A stretch of DNA of 64,000 bases. Source: Paramecium pentaurelia (lineage: Eukaryota; Ciliophora; Oligohymenophorea; Peniculida; Parameciidae). This document shows positions 23,001 through 34,926 of the stretch, piece after piece. A program made the translations under genes and the position numbers. Every line of letters begins with the position of its first letter. Position 1 is the first letter of the stretch. The notes below the pieces were generated by a model that did not search any database, was not told where the DNA came from, and worked only from the letters and a program-made list of their open reading frames with translations. The stretch is from positions 124,001 through 188,000 of the forward strand of contig CAJJDO010000054.1 of NCBI GenBank assembly GCA_905183005.1, written 5' to 3'.

Positions 23001-23691
23001 TCAATCAATAATTATCTATTTTCCACATTCACAATTAATAGTTTATTTGATTAGTTAAGCAAAACAAGTATTATGATAAATTTAAGAACAACATTTCATA
23101 ATTAATATTTCTTCATCTAATACCAAATTTAATTTGCATAATCTACACATCTTATTTTTAAAAGTTCGTATGAAAGGCTCAATTGAAAAATTTGATATTT
23201 TAACTAATTCTTCCCCTTTTTCTAATATATCTCCTTTTTTTTCTATTAATTCTAAAAATTATGTTAGAATTTCAATTTTTTATTTTTCATTTTCTTCATC
23301 TTCAACATTTTATGTATTTTATGATATAAGTTAAGATGGACATTCAGTTTATAAATATGTTTATAATAATGTCTTTGCATCACAATTTTATATGTGTAAA
23401 TTATAAACTTCTGAAGGGTAATCTTCATTACAATAATCGCATTTCTTTAATAATTGTTAGATTTTTTATCTAGAGTTAAGATCATTTGGACTTTGTATTT
23501 GTTAAATATTTATTTAGTTTCTTTCATAATTCCTCTATATAGATAGGAATTTTATTTACATTTTATTAATATTATTCTCCATTTTATTTGTTTTAACATT
23601 CTTTTTCATGTTCCAAAATCTTTTATCCAATAAATAGATTTTAACAATAAGGACATTTTCGCTTTTATTAATCATTTAGGAGTTAATTCAT
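23001..23691 (-). CDS. zinc-finger protein with degenerate RING, paralogue of 21705-22914
   Basis: 221 residues after a 25-nt intron (23535-23559). It starts MNQLLNDQQKRKCPYC with a first C2HC finger (CPYCQNLFIGQKILEHEKEC), a second near residue 80 (CDYCNEDYPSEVYNLHIQNC) and a C-terminal RING-like finger (CRLC, CCSQIYHNTC, CECG). The order and spacing copy the gene at 21705 but without its long Gln/Asn spacers, and the last RING pair is C-x-C rather than C-x2-C, so E2 binding may be lost. The two genes converge, with 86 bp between stops. Confidence 0.78.
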
Positions 23692-23772
23692 ATTTTTTGA
23701 TATTTTTATGTTTGATTATTTATTAAATAAATAATTGTATAATAAATTCATTTATGTATATATTTAAATTTA

Positions 23773-25142
23773 TCAATCTAAAGGTACACAATGAATTGAT
23801 TTGACTAAAAGAAGTAATTTTTCTAGTTTAACCAAAATATTATCAATATCTGGAAAATCTTAAAGTCCAAAATTACATAAATTAATCATGAATTCCCCAC
23901 ATAAAGTATCTATAGGTTTTATTTTATCATCATATCTGTCTTTAAAAAATAAAACTTATATCAAATTTTGTATGATTTTATTATTATTTTCTCGATTTGC
24001 TTTGAGATCTATAGATTTTTTATCATTTTATTACATGATACAAATAGGTCTTACACCTAAAGCATTGCAAAATCTAATCATTTTCACAACAGACAATTTA
24101 CCTTTAAATTTAGGATTTTTTAGTAGTTTTTAGTTTTCTCTAATTGTATACATAACTTCTTTTAATATTAATAATTTCATAAATACTGATATTTCTACAT
24201 CAGGTAATTATTCTTATAAGAAATTCTTTTATTTTGGATCAGCTTCAGGTATTTAAATAGAACAAAACGTCTCTTATATTTACATCTACTATTCAGCAAG
24301 AGTCCTGCAAAATTCTTGAAGTAGTTCTCCTTCAAGGATTTATTTTAAGTTATTAATATTTCTTTAATTCATTGGATTAATTTTAACTTCAATACGATAA
24401 ATCTTAACTTCATAATTTAACTATTAAAGAATTGGATTATTTTAATTTTTTACTATTTCTTAATCATTTTAGGATAGATCTTCTATATTCTTATGTTATC
24501 CACCCTCAAAGTATATTTTTCCTTAAAAAATTTCACATTTTCTTGCTATTATGCATTCGAATGTTAAATTATTATTAACTTCAATTTTAATATTTTCATC
24601 TATATACTAATCAAATAATGGTAGATGATTTGGAAAATACATTGAAATTGAATATTAGTCTAAATCAAGGGCAGAAAGTAATTAATCTCTATAGGCCACA
24701 ATTGACTCTTCCATTTTTTCATGTATTTATTTAACATTAAAAATTAAGATATTTAATTCTTTTTCTGACAAATTCTATAAACAACTTTTGTTTGGTAAAT
24801 ATATTTTGTATTTAGCCATTAATTGATCCAAATAAGAGTAAAAAATAATTCCTTCAGATTGTAAATTTTTATTTAAATTTGATTGTAGATAATTGCTTAT
24901 TAAATCTATTTTCTAAAGGTTTTATATATATTTGTTACATTACAAAATGATAAAATTTCTTGATGATGTTTTACAAATATAATATCCATTTCTATTAATA
25001 AGCAATCTCTATATGAGTAAATGGTTAATTATCTCAATATATCCTCATCATAATGAGACATATTTCCATCACAATCATCAAATTAACTAACTAAACTGCC
25101 TTATTCATATCTCTTGGCAACCATTATTTTATTTAACATCAT
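23773..25142 (-). CDS. uncharacterised helical protein
   Basis: 447 residues after a 26-nt intron (24913-24938). The start is a double ATG (MMLNKIMVAKRYEQG). The protein is mostly helical with alternating charged and Leu/Ile-rich segments, e.g. LSEKELNILIFNVKQIHEKMEE and ISVFMKLLILKEVMYTIRENQKLL. There are no transmembrane segments, no clear repeats and no motif I know. The frame stays open over its whole length in a TGA-only code and the intron is required, which supports a real gene. Function unknown. Confidence 0.68.
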
Positions 25143-25381
25143 TTTTTTTGTGAATTTATTCAGGAAAAAAAAATCCTAAGAATCAGTTTCCCTATTCTTT
25201 TGATTATTTTGTTAAAAAAAACTTCCCAAAGCTTTTAACATATAAATTATTTCTTAAAAATTTTATTTTTTTTGTTAATAAAAGTACTCTAATTTATAAA
25301 TTAATATAATGTAATAAAATTCATATCAATAAAGCGTATACAATCTAATTAATTAAGATCATCTTTTCAGAGAAGTCTTAG

Positions 25382-26696
25382 ATGTCAAGCTTCCTTGAAA
25401 AAATAGTTGATGAAATTGAGGATTATAGATGTGATTGTAAAATATCAGAATCATGTATTGTATGTGAAACTAAAAGTATAAACTTTCAATTAATTCTTTA
25501 GAATGGATGTAAATGCTTAAATAATTTAATGGAATTTTAAATTAACAATGTACTTCTCCTAATCATTCTTATAATAGAAATGCCTGTTTTTCCAGAAGAT
25601 AATTATAACATACCCTTATATTTATCAAAAGTTTATGAAATAATACATGCAGTATTTATATTTAAATCAGCCACCATGAAAAATATTAACAATCATGAAG
25701 ATGAATTTTTCAAAATCAGAAGTGACAATGAATCTTTAAAGATTAAGGCTAAAAGATTATAAGAAGAAATAGAATTAAAGTAGAACTCTATTTAATATAT
25801 TTTTTATAGAATAAAACAAATAGGATAACTTGAAAATCAAATTACTTTATTGAATAAATAGAATAAATTGGCAAATGATAAACTTATCTAAGAAAAGGTA
25901 TCAATTAATTTAATAGACAGGAAGAGTTGAATTAAAAAGTTATTAAGATACAAAACAAAGTGTAAGTAATGTAAAGTGAATTCAAAAAAAAAGAATTAGA
26001 ATTCTTGAAAATGAAAGATTAGGTTATTTTTCATAATATATAATATAGTTAAGAAGCAAAGATAGAATCAATTATGCCAATAGATATGATACAATGCCAT
26101 TAAAGACTTAAATTTCATAATCAAATGGTTTTGACACATGGGTTTCTACAAGAAAAGGTTTAATTCATGAAGTATGTTCTTTACAAGATACACTAAGCAC
26201 ATTAATTTCTATATTGAATCACTTTTTTTAATCACTCAATAATGGTTCTGATTTACTTAATCCAGAAATTGTTAGAATACCCCAATAAAATGGGAGATGT
26301 ATAATTTGGATTAAATAATAACTTTAAAAATTAAATGGACAATTTAATATGGATGATTCTTTCATAAAAGAAATGGCTTAATTAAGTTATGTTTCATTAG
26401 AATAATAATAGTAATCATTAGGATCAAAATAATAATAATTGGATGTTTCTCACAATAAAACTAATAGTATAAGTAATAGTGGCAAAAAGGATAATTTTAA
26501 AATCCATAATAGAAGTTAAACATTACATTTCTAATAATAATAACCTTTACCTGATGAAACTATGAGTATTTTGTCTAGAATTTCTATTAATGATGTTTCT
26601 TTAGTGGAGTCTACTAATAGTGCCAAATTTGCAGAGAAACCTCAATAAGATAAATAATAATTAAAGAAATGGGAGTTTGAATTCAAACAATAATGA
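25382..26696 (+). CDS. uncharacterised coiled-coil protein
   Basis: About 419 residues with introns 25898-25920 and 25962-25993 (32 nt, strong GTAAGT donor and AAG end). The N-terminus has a Cys cluster (CDCK..CIVCE) and a hydrophobic stretch; residues 110-200 are a coiled coil; the C-terminal half is Ser/Gln-rich with Gln runs. A 9-base A run at the end of intron 2 could look like a frameshift, but splicing restores the frame. Nothing identifies a family. The stop is 41 bp before the next coiled-coil gene, same strand. Confidence 0.65.
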
Positions 26697-26737
26697 TTTT
26701 AATATATAGAATCCATTTATAATTTTTATTAATATAA

Positions 26738-28275
26738 ATGATTTCTTTAATCAATTTCAATCCAGCTGATTAAAGATGTAGAATCAACAGTCCTCGTTCA
26801 ATTATGGTTTTAAAGTAAAGAGGAATGGCATAAGAAGAGTTGCTTTTTATAAATAAAGAGAAATTGGGACTAATGTTAAAATAAGAAAAATCATTACAGG
26901 ATCAGAACTTGGATGATTTCTATAAACATTATGAATATAGAAGATAATAAAAAGTTTATATGTTAATAAAGGATAGAGAAGCTTTGATTGAAAAAGAAAA
27001 AAGAAAAAAAATTGAATCAAATATCACTTAATTGAAAGGAGATAGACCTCTTAGTAGTTCAAATGCATCAAAATTTATGGATTAAGTATAGAAAAGAAAA
27101 TATATGGAAATGATGAGGTAAAGACATTTATAAGAGTTAATGTTAATGCGTGAATAATAAAATTAATAATAATAGGAAAAGATGTAATAATTTGAAGAAT
27201 AAAGAAAGAAAAAACAAGAATAAAGACAATAAGAATTTTAAGCAAAATAAGAAACTATAGCTAGATAAAAAAGATTGAAGGAACTAGAAGATTAAAAGAA
27301 AAATCGGTAATTATAATAAGAATATTTTCAAAAAGAATAATAAAGACTTTAATAATAATAAATTGAAGAATAATAAAGATAAGCAGAAGCAATTAATAGA
27401 GAACAATAATAAAAGGAATTAAAATAAAGATTAGAGAGAGATAGAAAAATGAAGGAGAAATAAGCTGAATTAGAGTATTAATAAAGGAAATAAGAAGAAG
27501 AAGAATAAGAACTTAGAAGATAAGAATTTTTTTAACAATAATAAGAATAAAAAAGAATAAGTGCTTAGAAAAGGGCATAGTCTGCTAAAATTAGATAAAG
27601 AGAAGCTTAAAGAAGTTAAATAGAATTTTAAAAGAAATTAAGAGAAGATTATTTTAAGAAAGAAGAAAGAATTGTAGAATAATAACATAAATTTTAAGAA
27701 TAATAACGTTAAAGATAATTGTCTATAGAGGAGAAGAATAAAATGAAAAATGAAAAGATTAAAAATACTGCTAGAATGAAAGAATAGATACATGAAGAAT
27801 TTAAAAGATAATATGCTGAAAGAGAATAAGAAATATAATATAGATTATAATAAAGAAGTGAATCAGGAGCAAAGGATGAATTTGTAAAATAATAGGCAGA
27901 AAGAAGAGCAAAACATAGAGAGAAAGTAAGGAGAATGAATATGTAATAATTGGAAGAGAAAAGATAATAATATCTTATAAAATTATAGGATTAAGATGAA
28001 AAAGTAATAGCATCTATATATCATAGATATAAAGAGTGAAGAAAGAACAAGAAATTTTATATCAATAATAGGCTTATGAAAAATTAAAGAAAAGACTTGA
28101 TTAATAAGATGCTATTAAACATTAAAGATAATTTGAAGAATTTAGAAGAGAATAAATTAGAGATAAATTAAGAGAAGTTGATTTTAGAATGTAATAAAAA
28201 AGAGAAGATTAAAGAGAATTAGATAGATTAAGAGAGTAGGCAAATAAAGTTGAATTGATGGGTAAAATTGTATGA
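26738..28275 (+). CDS. long charged coiled-coil protein, Gln/Glu/Lys/Arg-rich
   Basis: 504 residues after one 23-nt intron (28004-28026). After a short unique start (MISLINFNPADQRCRINSP) almost all of the protein is one charged helix of Gln, Glu, Lys and Arg with few prolines, similar in texture to trichohyalin or ciliary coiled-coil proteins. The many Gln are encoded by TAA, which gives the DNA its monotonous look. A conserved-looking segment is KFMDQVQKRKYMEMMRQRHL. A structural cytoskeletal role is likely but not shown. The exact ATG is uncertain because the frame is open a little further upstream. Confidence 0.75.
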
Positions 28276-28329
28276 TAATTGAAAAATTTCACTGCATAAT
28301 ATATATTGATAATGGAACATTATTTACAA

Positions 28330-29055
28330 TCAATCCATAAATGGTCTGTATTATCTAGTGTAGCTATTGAGACTGATAATTTTGGCTTACCAACTTTCAT
28401 TTTCTTTTAGAAATAATTATAAAGTGAAAAGAGTAGCATTTTATGCAAAATATGGCTATTCTAGTTATAATTAGTCAGCCTTTTTAAGATATTATACAAT
28501 TTCTTTGATGAATCCATAATGAGTGACTAAAATTATATTATTCTTTTTGCTTTCAATATGTTCTGATTATTAAAACAATGCTTTAACAAGTTCATCATCA
28601 TCTTATTTTGCCTCCTTTTATAAATATAAATATCGTCTAACAAGAAAATCAAAAGTCTTTGATACTCTAACTTGTACATCTTCCCAACTCTCTCCATTTT
28701 TAGGTGTAAAATTTCTTTTATTTGGATCATCCTATATTTTTCAATAAATATTTACAGGAAATGCCTTGAATTCTTGCATAATAAAATCACCTTAGCATTT
28801 TTCTCTTATTAAAGGAGTGAAGATACAATTTTCTTCTGATGGCATCTTTCCTGCTAATTTTAACATTTCAAATGTTTCAATCGTTCTCTTTGTATCTGAT
28901 ATATATGCAATCTCAAAATCAACATCAGTCCTAGATGCGAGATTGTATGTCTAATATTTGCCTAGTGCACTTAAACCAAATTCGTGAAGACCTGAAATAA
29001 CTCTTAGACATTAATAAATGGACTAACCATGTCTGAAAACATATAAATTAATCAT
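28330..29055 (-). CDS. histidine phosphatase superfamily protein (phosphoglycerate mutase-like)
   Basis: 233 residues after a 24-nt intron (28732-28755) that contains TGA and so must be spliced. The N-terminus MINLYVFRHGQS holds the RHG catalytic motif, followed by GLHEFGLSALGKYQ, a phosphate-pocket Arg in ISDTKRTIETF, an acidic ESWEDVQVRV segment and the second catalytic His in ILVTHYGFIKEI. This set defines the branch-1 histidine phosphatases. Candidates include phosphoglycerate mutase-like and sugar-phosphate phosphatases; the sequence does not decide. It has a longer C-terminal region than a minimal PGM. Confidence 0.85.
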
Positions 29056-29230
29056 TAGAATTCGACCAATGATAAAATTAAATTAAGTGATATTCTATTG
29101 ATTTCATGATAAGTTTGCTGCTTTTTATAATGTATTTTTTTAATTAAACACTAAGGATGTTTGATGTTTCAAGTATGTCGTTATAAAATACAATTTTTAT
29201 ATTATATTATATGTTGATACTAAAATAACC

Positions 29231-29975
29231 TCAGAAAGGTCTGTATCCTCCATAATAACCTGGATAAGCAGCAACTGGGGCTACACTTGAATAAGCTACT
29301 GGTGCAGTGTAAGTAGGTGCTGGTCTTACCAATGAATATGACAATGGTTGTTAGACAACTGGTTATTAAACATAAGATTAAACAACTTGTTATGGTACAA
29401 CTTATTAAACAACTGGTTATTGAACAACTTATTATACTACTGGTTGTTGTACAACGACTTATTAAGCCTATAAAAATATACAAATTATATACTCTTTAAA
29501 CTTCTCTTTCGACAGCCTCATATTCAACTCTTGGGACTGTTTTAGTTACTGGGACATATTCAGTTTATTATTCATAGACTGTTCTGGGGATATATTCGGT
29601 TTAATATTCAACAGGATAGTAATCTGTGACATATTTCGTTTTTGGCACTTAAACTTAAACAGTCTCAGTTTCCATTTCAACAACTTGTCTTTAGTATTCT
29701 CTGTATTCAACTCTTGATTCTCCTTTGATTGTTGGTTAGACAGGTTAAGCAACAACTGGTTATGCAATCACAGATTATTGTAAAACTGGTTGAACAGCAA
29801 CTGGTTAAACAACAGATTATGTGACAGGTCTGGCATATTAAACTGGTGCAGCATAAGACAATTAAGGAGCATATGACACTGGTGGAGCATATGATACTTA
29901 TGGAGCATATGTCAATGGAGCTGCAACTGAGGTTGTGAGGGGTGCTGCATATGGATAGCCAGGATAGAAGGACAT
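29231..29975 (-). CDS. alveolin-like repeat protein (cortical cytoskeleton)
   Basis: 239 residues after a 25-nt intron (29468-29492). Ends are Ala/Pro/Tyr-rich (MSFYPGYPYAAP; YPGYYGGYRPF). The middle is charged and Val/Pro/Tyr-rich (VPKTKYVTDYYPVEYQTEYIP, TEYVPVTKTVPRVEYEAVERE), the texture of alveolin repeats. This is flanked by runs of a VVQQP-type repeat, where TAA and CAA alternate as Gln codons. Alveolins line the inner surface of the alveolar sacs under the plasma membrane. The assignment rests on composition and repeat form, not on alignment. Confidence 0.7.
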
Positions 29976-30241
29976 TGTCGAAATTGGTTAATTATTTTAT
30001 CAAAATCCTTCTTTAAAGATTTACATTTATACTCCAAATAATGATAATATCATATAGAAATAAAATTTAAAGCAATCTAATTAAGGTTTAGAAATTATTC
30101 TTAAATTTTTAATAAAAAATATTATAATGTATATATATATATATAAATACTTATAATAAATTCCCTATCTAATTAATTGGATTGTTTGAGAAACAAAAAG
30201 TGAATATTAAAAATAATAAGAAATGTGCATCTTAATTTAAT

Positions 30242-30592
30242 TCAACCTTCTACTTTTGCCATCATCTCTAGAACCTATTCAATTAAAACTTAAAATTCAT
30301 CAATAGACAATTTTCCATCTCCATTCTCATCTAATTCTTTTAATACTTCATCAATTTCTTCACTTGTAGGTGGCTATAAATTTAATAGTTATTATATTTA
30401 CTTCAACTCCTAAATCTGCTGCTACATTATTCATCACTTCTTCTAGTTCTGGTCTTTCAAGATAACCACTACCTATTATATATAAATTCTTATAATTTTA
30501 CCATCTTTATCAACTTATTTAAAAGCACTCTCAGCAACAAATCTAACTTTCTTTTTATCTTTCAAAATGTCTTTCACAGATCCATTACTCAT
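30242..30592 (-). CDS. small EF-hand calcium-binding protein
   Basis: 97 residues after introns 30473-30501 (29 nt) and 30374-30401 (28 nt). Two EF-hands are visible: DKDGSGYLERPE, which is assembled across the first intron, and DENGDGKLSIDEF, a textbook loop. The layout is a calmodulin-half or S100-like size protein. It most likely binds two calcium ions; partners unknown. It diverges from the coiled-coil gene at 30796 with 203 bp between starts. Confidence 0.88.
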
Positions 30593-30795
30593 TGTTTTAA
30601 TATTATTTTTTTTTTAAATTATTTACTTATAATCAATTTAGATTTTTTCGATTTGTAAACCAATCTAATTTGTTTAAATCAATATAATTAATATCAAAAG
30701 CAATCTTAAATTAATAAATTGAATAAATTCTTGCATCTCCTAATATTGAAACTTATATACATTATTTAATATTAATTTATATTTAACTGTTAAAA

Positions 30796-31871
30796 ATGAG
30801 TAGATCAATGAGAAAAGGTAACACACCTGCACTCAATAGTTAAATTAGACCATTCTCACCAAATCTTACTTTTAAAACTGATTAATTAGAAAATCAAGTT
30901 CTTCAACCTTGTTAAGAAAAAGCAGAAGTTTAATATTTGCGTTTTGAAATTTAATAAGAAAGATAAAGATCTTCTTAATTAGAAATTTAGTTGTAATGCG
31001 AAATCAATTAAAGAGGTAAACTTAATAAATTCATTAATAGTACAAAATGAATAACTATTTATAAATGATATCAACATTTTAAGATAATAAAATGAAGATT
31101 ATAAATTGAGAATATAAGAACTTGAAATTAAATTTAGAGAAAATAGTATTCAATATTAAAATCTTTTAAAAGAATCAAATGATAAAATTGTATCAATTAG
31201 TATGGAATTTGAAAGACTTCATAATTTATAATTAAATAAATAAAATGATAATGAATAGGGAATTTTACGATAGAATGATTAAAAATAATTAGCTTAAGAA
31301 TTGATTGCAATTTAGAAATTAGTTGAAGATTTACGAAATGAATTAATTACTAAATAAAAAACCATATATTATTTATAAGAATAATTATAGATGACTTAAT
31401 AAACATAAAGAGATAATATAGGTTCTACTAATAAATTTAGAGAATAAGAAAAAAATTTTGATTAATTAGTGAGCTAAATCAATGTTCTTACATAAATTTT
31501 AGAGTATAATTATATTAATTTTTAGAGACAAAGATAATTCATTATAATAATAAAGTAAATAAGTTGAAAATGTTTATAATGAATTATAATAGATTAATTA
31601 ATTTAATAGATAATTAAATGAGGAAAATCGAAATTAAAAATAAGGTTTAGATTAATCTTACAAAGAAATTGAAAGATTAAATAGAATCATAATGATAAAG
31701 AATTAAGAATTATAAGATTCATATCATAATGAAAACATAGATTGGAGAAGAAATTTCTAAGATTTAAATGAGAAATATCATAAATGTTAAGAATAATTAT
31801 GTTTCGCATAAGCTGAACTCGAAGCAAGTCGTGCTACTTAAAGAATGACTTATTTATAATAAGTTAAATGA
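30796..31871 (+). CDS. uncharacterised coiled-coil protein
   Basis: 342 residues after introns 31016-31040 and 31504-31525. A Ser/Arg/Pro-rich head (MSRSMRKGNTPALNSQIRPFSP) is followed by a nearly continuous coiled coil to the end. No globular domain is seen. The pattern of a short phosphorylatable head plus coiled coil is common for basal-body and cortical proteins of ciliates, but no specific family is recognised. Confidence 0.75.
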
Positions 31872-32095
31872 GTTCTCATATTAAAACTATTATTATTGAT
31901 TCATCTCTTATTAAAAATATTCTAAAATATTATAGTAAAAAATAGAAACAATAAAAAAAGATTAAATCTTTAATTATATTATCCATATATAAAAATTGAA
32001 TAAGACATTAAGTAATTTAATTAAGAGATAAATATTCAATGTTACAAATAGCTAGAAATCTAATTAAACACACTCATTTATTTAAAATAAGTAAA

Positions 32096-33241
32096 ATGCC
32101 TCCAAAAATAAGTATATTTGTATTTTTAATTTCATAGCTTAGGATTCTAATTCAAATGAAAATGTATAGAAAGAGAATAAAAGTAAAAGCTAAAATCAAA
32201 AAGAAGGATCTAAACTTAAAAATGAAAAAAAAAGTAATCCAAAAATCTTGAAATAATAAACTCTTAAATTAGTAGATAAGAAAGGATAAATAGTTGATTT
32301 ATCATAAAAAAAGCTAGATTTAGGAGATGGAATATTTTAATAAGATAAATTAAAAATTTCAAGTTGGAACATTAATGGACTTAGAGCATCATCTAAAAAA
32401 GAAAGTGCAGTTACATATTTAAATGATAAGAAAGTATGCTGAAATTTGAAAAATTAGTTTGATATCATATGTTTAAATGAATTAAAGGTAGCTTAGGAAG
32501 CATTTGATAAAGAAAATTTAATTACTAAATTACCTAAAGATTATTTTACATATTTAAATTTTTGTAAAATCAAGGCAGGATATAGTGGTGTTGCTATTTT
32601 ATCTAAGTATTTAATTATATGAAATAAATATAGAGTGAAACCAATATCAATAAAATTTGATATGGGAATTCATAAACATGATTAAGAAGGAAGAATTATT
32701 ACAGCAGAATTTGAGAAATTTAATCTAGTAGCATGTTATGTTCCTAATTCTGGGGATAAATTAGATAGATTAAATTATAGAACATAAGAATGGGATGTTG
32801 ACTTTTAAAATTATCTTGATTAATTAAAATAGAAAAAGAATACTATTATATGTGGTGATCTAAATGTATCTCATACAGAAATAGATTTAGCCAATCCTGA
32901 TGGAAATAGAAGAAGTGCAGGGTAATTAAATTAAATATTATAAAAGGTTTACCTAAGAAGAAAGGGATTCATTTTCAAAGTTTCTATCTAAAGGATGGAT
33001 TGATACATTTAGGCATTTGTATCCAAAAGAAATTAAATATAGTTATTTTAGTCCACGATTTAATTCAAGGTGAAAAATAAATCATATAATTAATAGAGAG
33101 ACAAATAAGGGATGGAGGATAGATTATTTTGTTGTTAATCAAGAAGCAATTGGTTCAGTTATACATACAGATATCATCACTACAATTGAAGGAAGTGATC
33201 ATGTTCCAATTGAATGTGATATAGACCTTACTAAATTATGA
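32096..33241 (+). CDS. AP endonuclease, exonuclease III family
   Basis: 338 residues with five introns (32112-32137, 32434-32457, 32607-32633, 32922-32946, 33070-33096). A Lys-rich disordered N-terminus of about 85 residues precedes the catalytic fold: KISSWNINGLRA, DIICLNELK (the metal-binding Glu), GYSGVAILSK, VACYVPNSG, IICGDLNVSH, a GWIDTFRHLYP segment, NKGWRIDYFVV and GSDHVPIE with the catalytic Asp-His. This is the APE1/ExoIII-type enzyme of base-excision repair, cutting DNA 5' to abasic sites. The fifth intron starts GTG, which is rare here, but its removal rebuilds the conserved segment. Confidence 0.92.
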
Positions 33242-33343
33242 TCTTTATAGAATATTTAGTTTTAGATTAAATCAATTAATATCATCAATTCTAAAATATT
33301 TATTTATTCAAATCAAAGCATCACATCTATACTTTTCTTTATA

Positions 33344-34743
33344 ATGAGAAAAATTCAGTAAATTGAAAAGCAAGATAGAGGGGGATGGGATACAAAATTG
33401 TTTAAATTACTAGTTCTTGGGAGCATGTGTCTAAACTCGTATTTATTTTATTCTAATTAGAATTTCCAATATAATGTTATCAACTATTGTTTCTCCTATC
33501 TGGTATTAAGTGGCCATTTATTATAATACAAATGATTACGATTTAAATTGGATAGTAGGTTGGTATTATTTTGGTCCAATCTTATTTTGCTTTCCTTTCA
33601 ATGCAATTATAATTTATAATTATGGTCTATCATAAATTTTAAGTTGTATATGTTCATCAATTGGATTGTGGATTTTAGTATCAGTTAAAAGAGATTTTTA
33701 ATTAGGAATGCTAGGATTTGCATTTTTAGGAATTGGAGAAGCCCTTTATTGTTAAACTCCTTTATGTATCAAAATTATATCAAAATTAGATTTATCAAAA
33801 ATATGGTTTAATGCAGATGAACGTATATTTACTACATTTGTAGCCTAATATGCAAATAATGTAGGATGTTTAATAGGATACTTAGTTTCCTTTTATTATT
33901 TCTTTGAAATTGTAAGTAGATATTTGTTAAAATTAGTATGATGAAATTGAATTTAATATAAGATTTGAAAATCTTATTTTTATTAATGCAATTTTAGCTA
34001 CTTCTACTGTCATTATTAGTTTTATATCACTTAAATCCCCATATAATTCTTTAGATAAGATTTAAATAAGAGATTCTATATGGGTATCATTAAAAAAGAT
34101 TTGTTCTCAATGGGAAACATTTTTAGATGTTGCTTCTGTATCAACTTGTATTTTATTTAATAATTTGTTTAGTTATTGGTATAAGTTGGTGTTATATTTT
34201 ATTATTTGGAACATAATAATATTATATGTAGTATACTCCTGAAGAGATTTGTTTAACAAATGTTACTTTTTCTATTGGATAATTGATAGCTGCTCTAATA
34301 TGTTCTTATAAATTGAACTCTTAATCACAAAAAGGATTATAATAAACTTATGATACATTTATCAAATTTACCATTAGTTTAGGTTTTTTTTTTTTGATGG
34401 CAGAGAATTTAACTTTTGAATTTCTACCTTTTCAATTAGTTATTTTAATGAATTTTTTTATTGGAGCTGGTCTTGGAGGAATATACTCAATTTTATTAGA
34501 ATCATTAATGGAAAAGCATTATCCAGCATAAGAATTAGCCATTTCAACTTTATTAGTTGTAGTGGCTTGTGTAAAAATATAATTAATATTTAGGCATTGT
34601 CATTTTCCATAGGTATGATATCAATAATACCACAGTTTCTAACATATGGATTTTATATCTCTTGTTTTTTTATGATCCCATCATTTTGCTATATTTTAGT
34701 TTTCTATAAAACTAAATATAAACGATTTGAATTTGAGGCATGA
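33344..34743 (+). CDS. MFS transporter, FLVCR/SLC49-like (paralogue 1 of 3)
   Basis: About 426 residues with introns 33439-33460, 33766-33789, 33912-33936, 34148-34172 and 34571-34593. The intron at 33766 is 24 nt and frame-neutral; it is called because the two minus-strand paralogues have an intron at the same codon. Twelve hydrophobic segments are expected. Family-like segments are NSISNIMLSTIVSPIW, NDYDLNWIVGWYY, LSKIWFNADERIFTTFVAQYANNVG and GLGGIYSILLESLMEKHYPAQELA. These resemble the FLVCR/SLC49 branch of MFS. Substrate unknown. Confidence 0.8.
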
Positions 34744-34926
34744 TTATGTATATATATATACTATTTTTAACTTAAATAAGTAATTAAAGTAAATTATTAA
34801 TTATAAGATAATTTATCCTTAATTTATTATTAGATTAAATTATAATAATTAATAATCAATTATTTAAGAATTCAATGAGAAGATACTTTCATTTTAACTT
34901 TTAGTTATAAGTACGAAATTATTAAA

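Noticed and set aside
25962..25993. Apparent frameshift at a run of nine A
   Set aside because: A 32-nt intron with a GTAAGT donor and AAG acceptor ends in the A run and restores the frame.
29220..29499. Open frames on both strands in a Val/Ile/Thr/Cys-rich repeat
   Set aside because: They are other frames of the VVQQP repeat exon of the alveolin-like gene.
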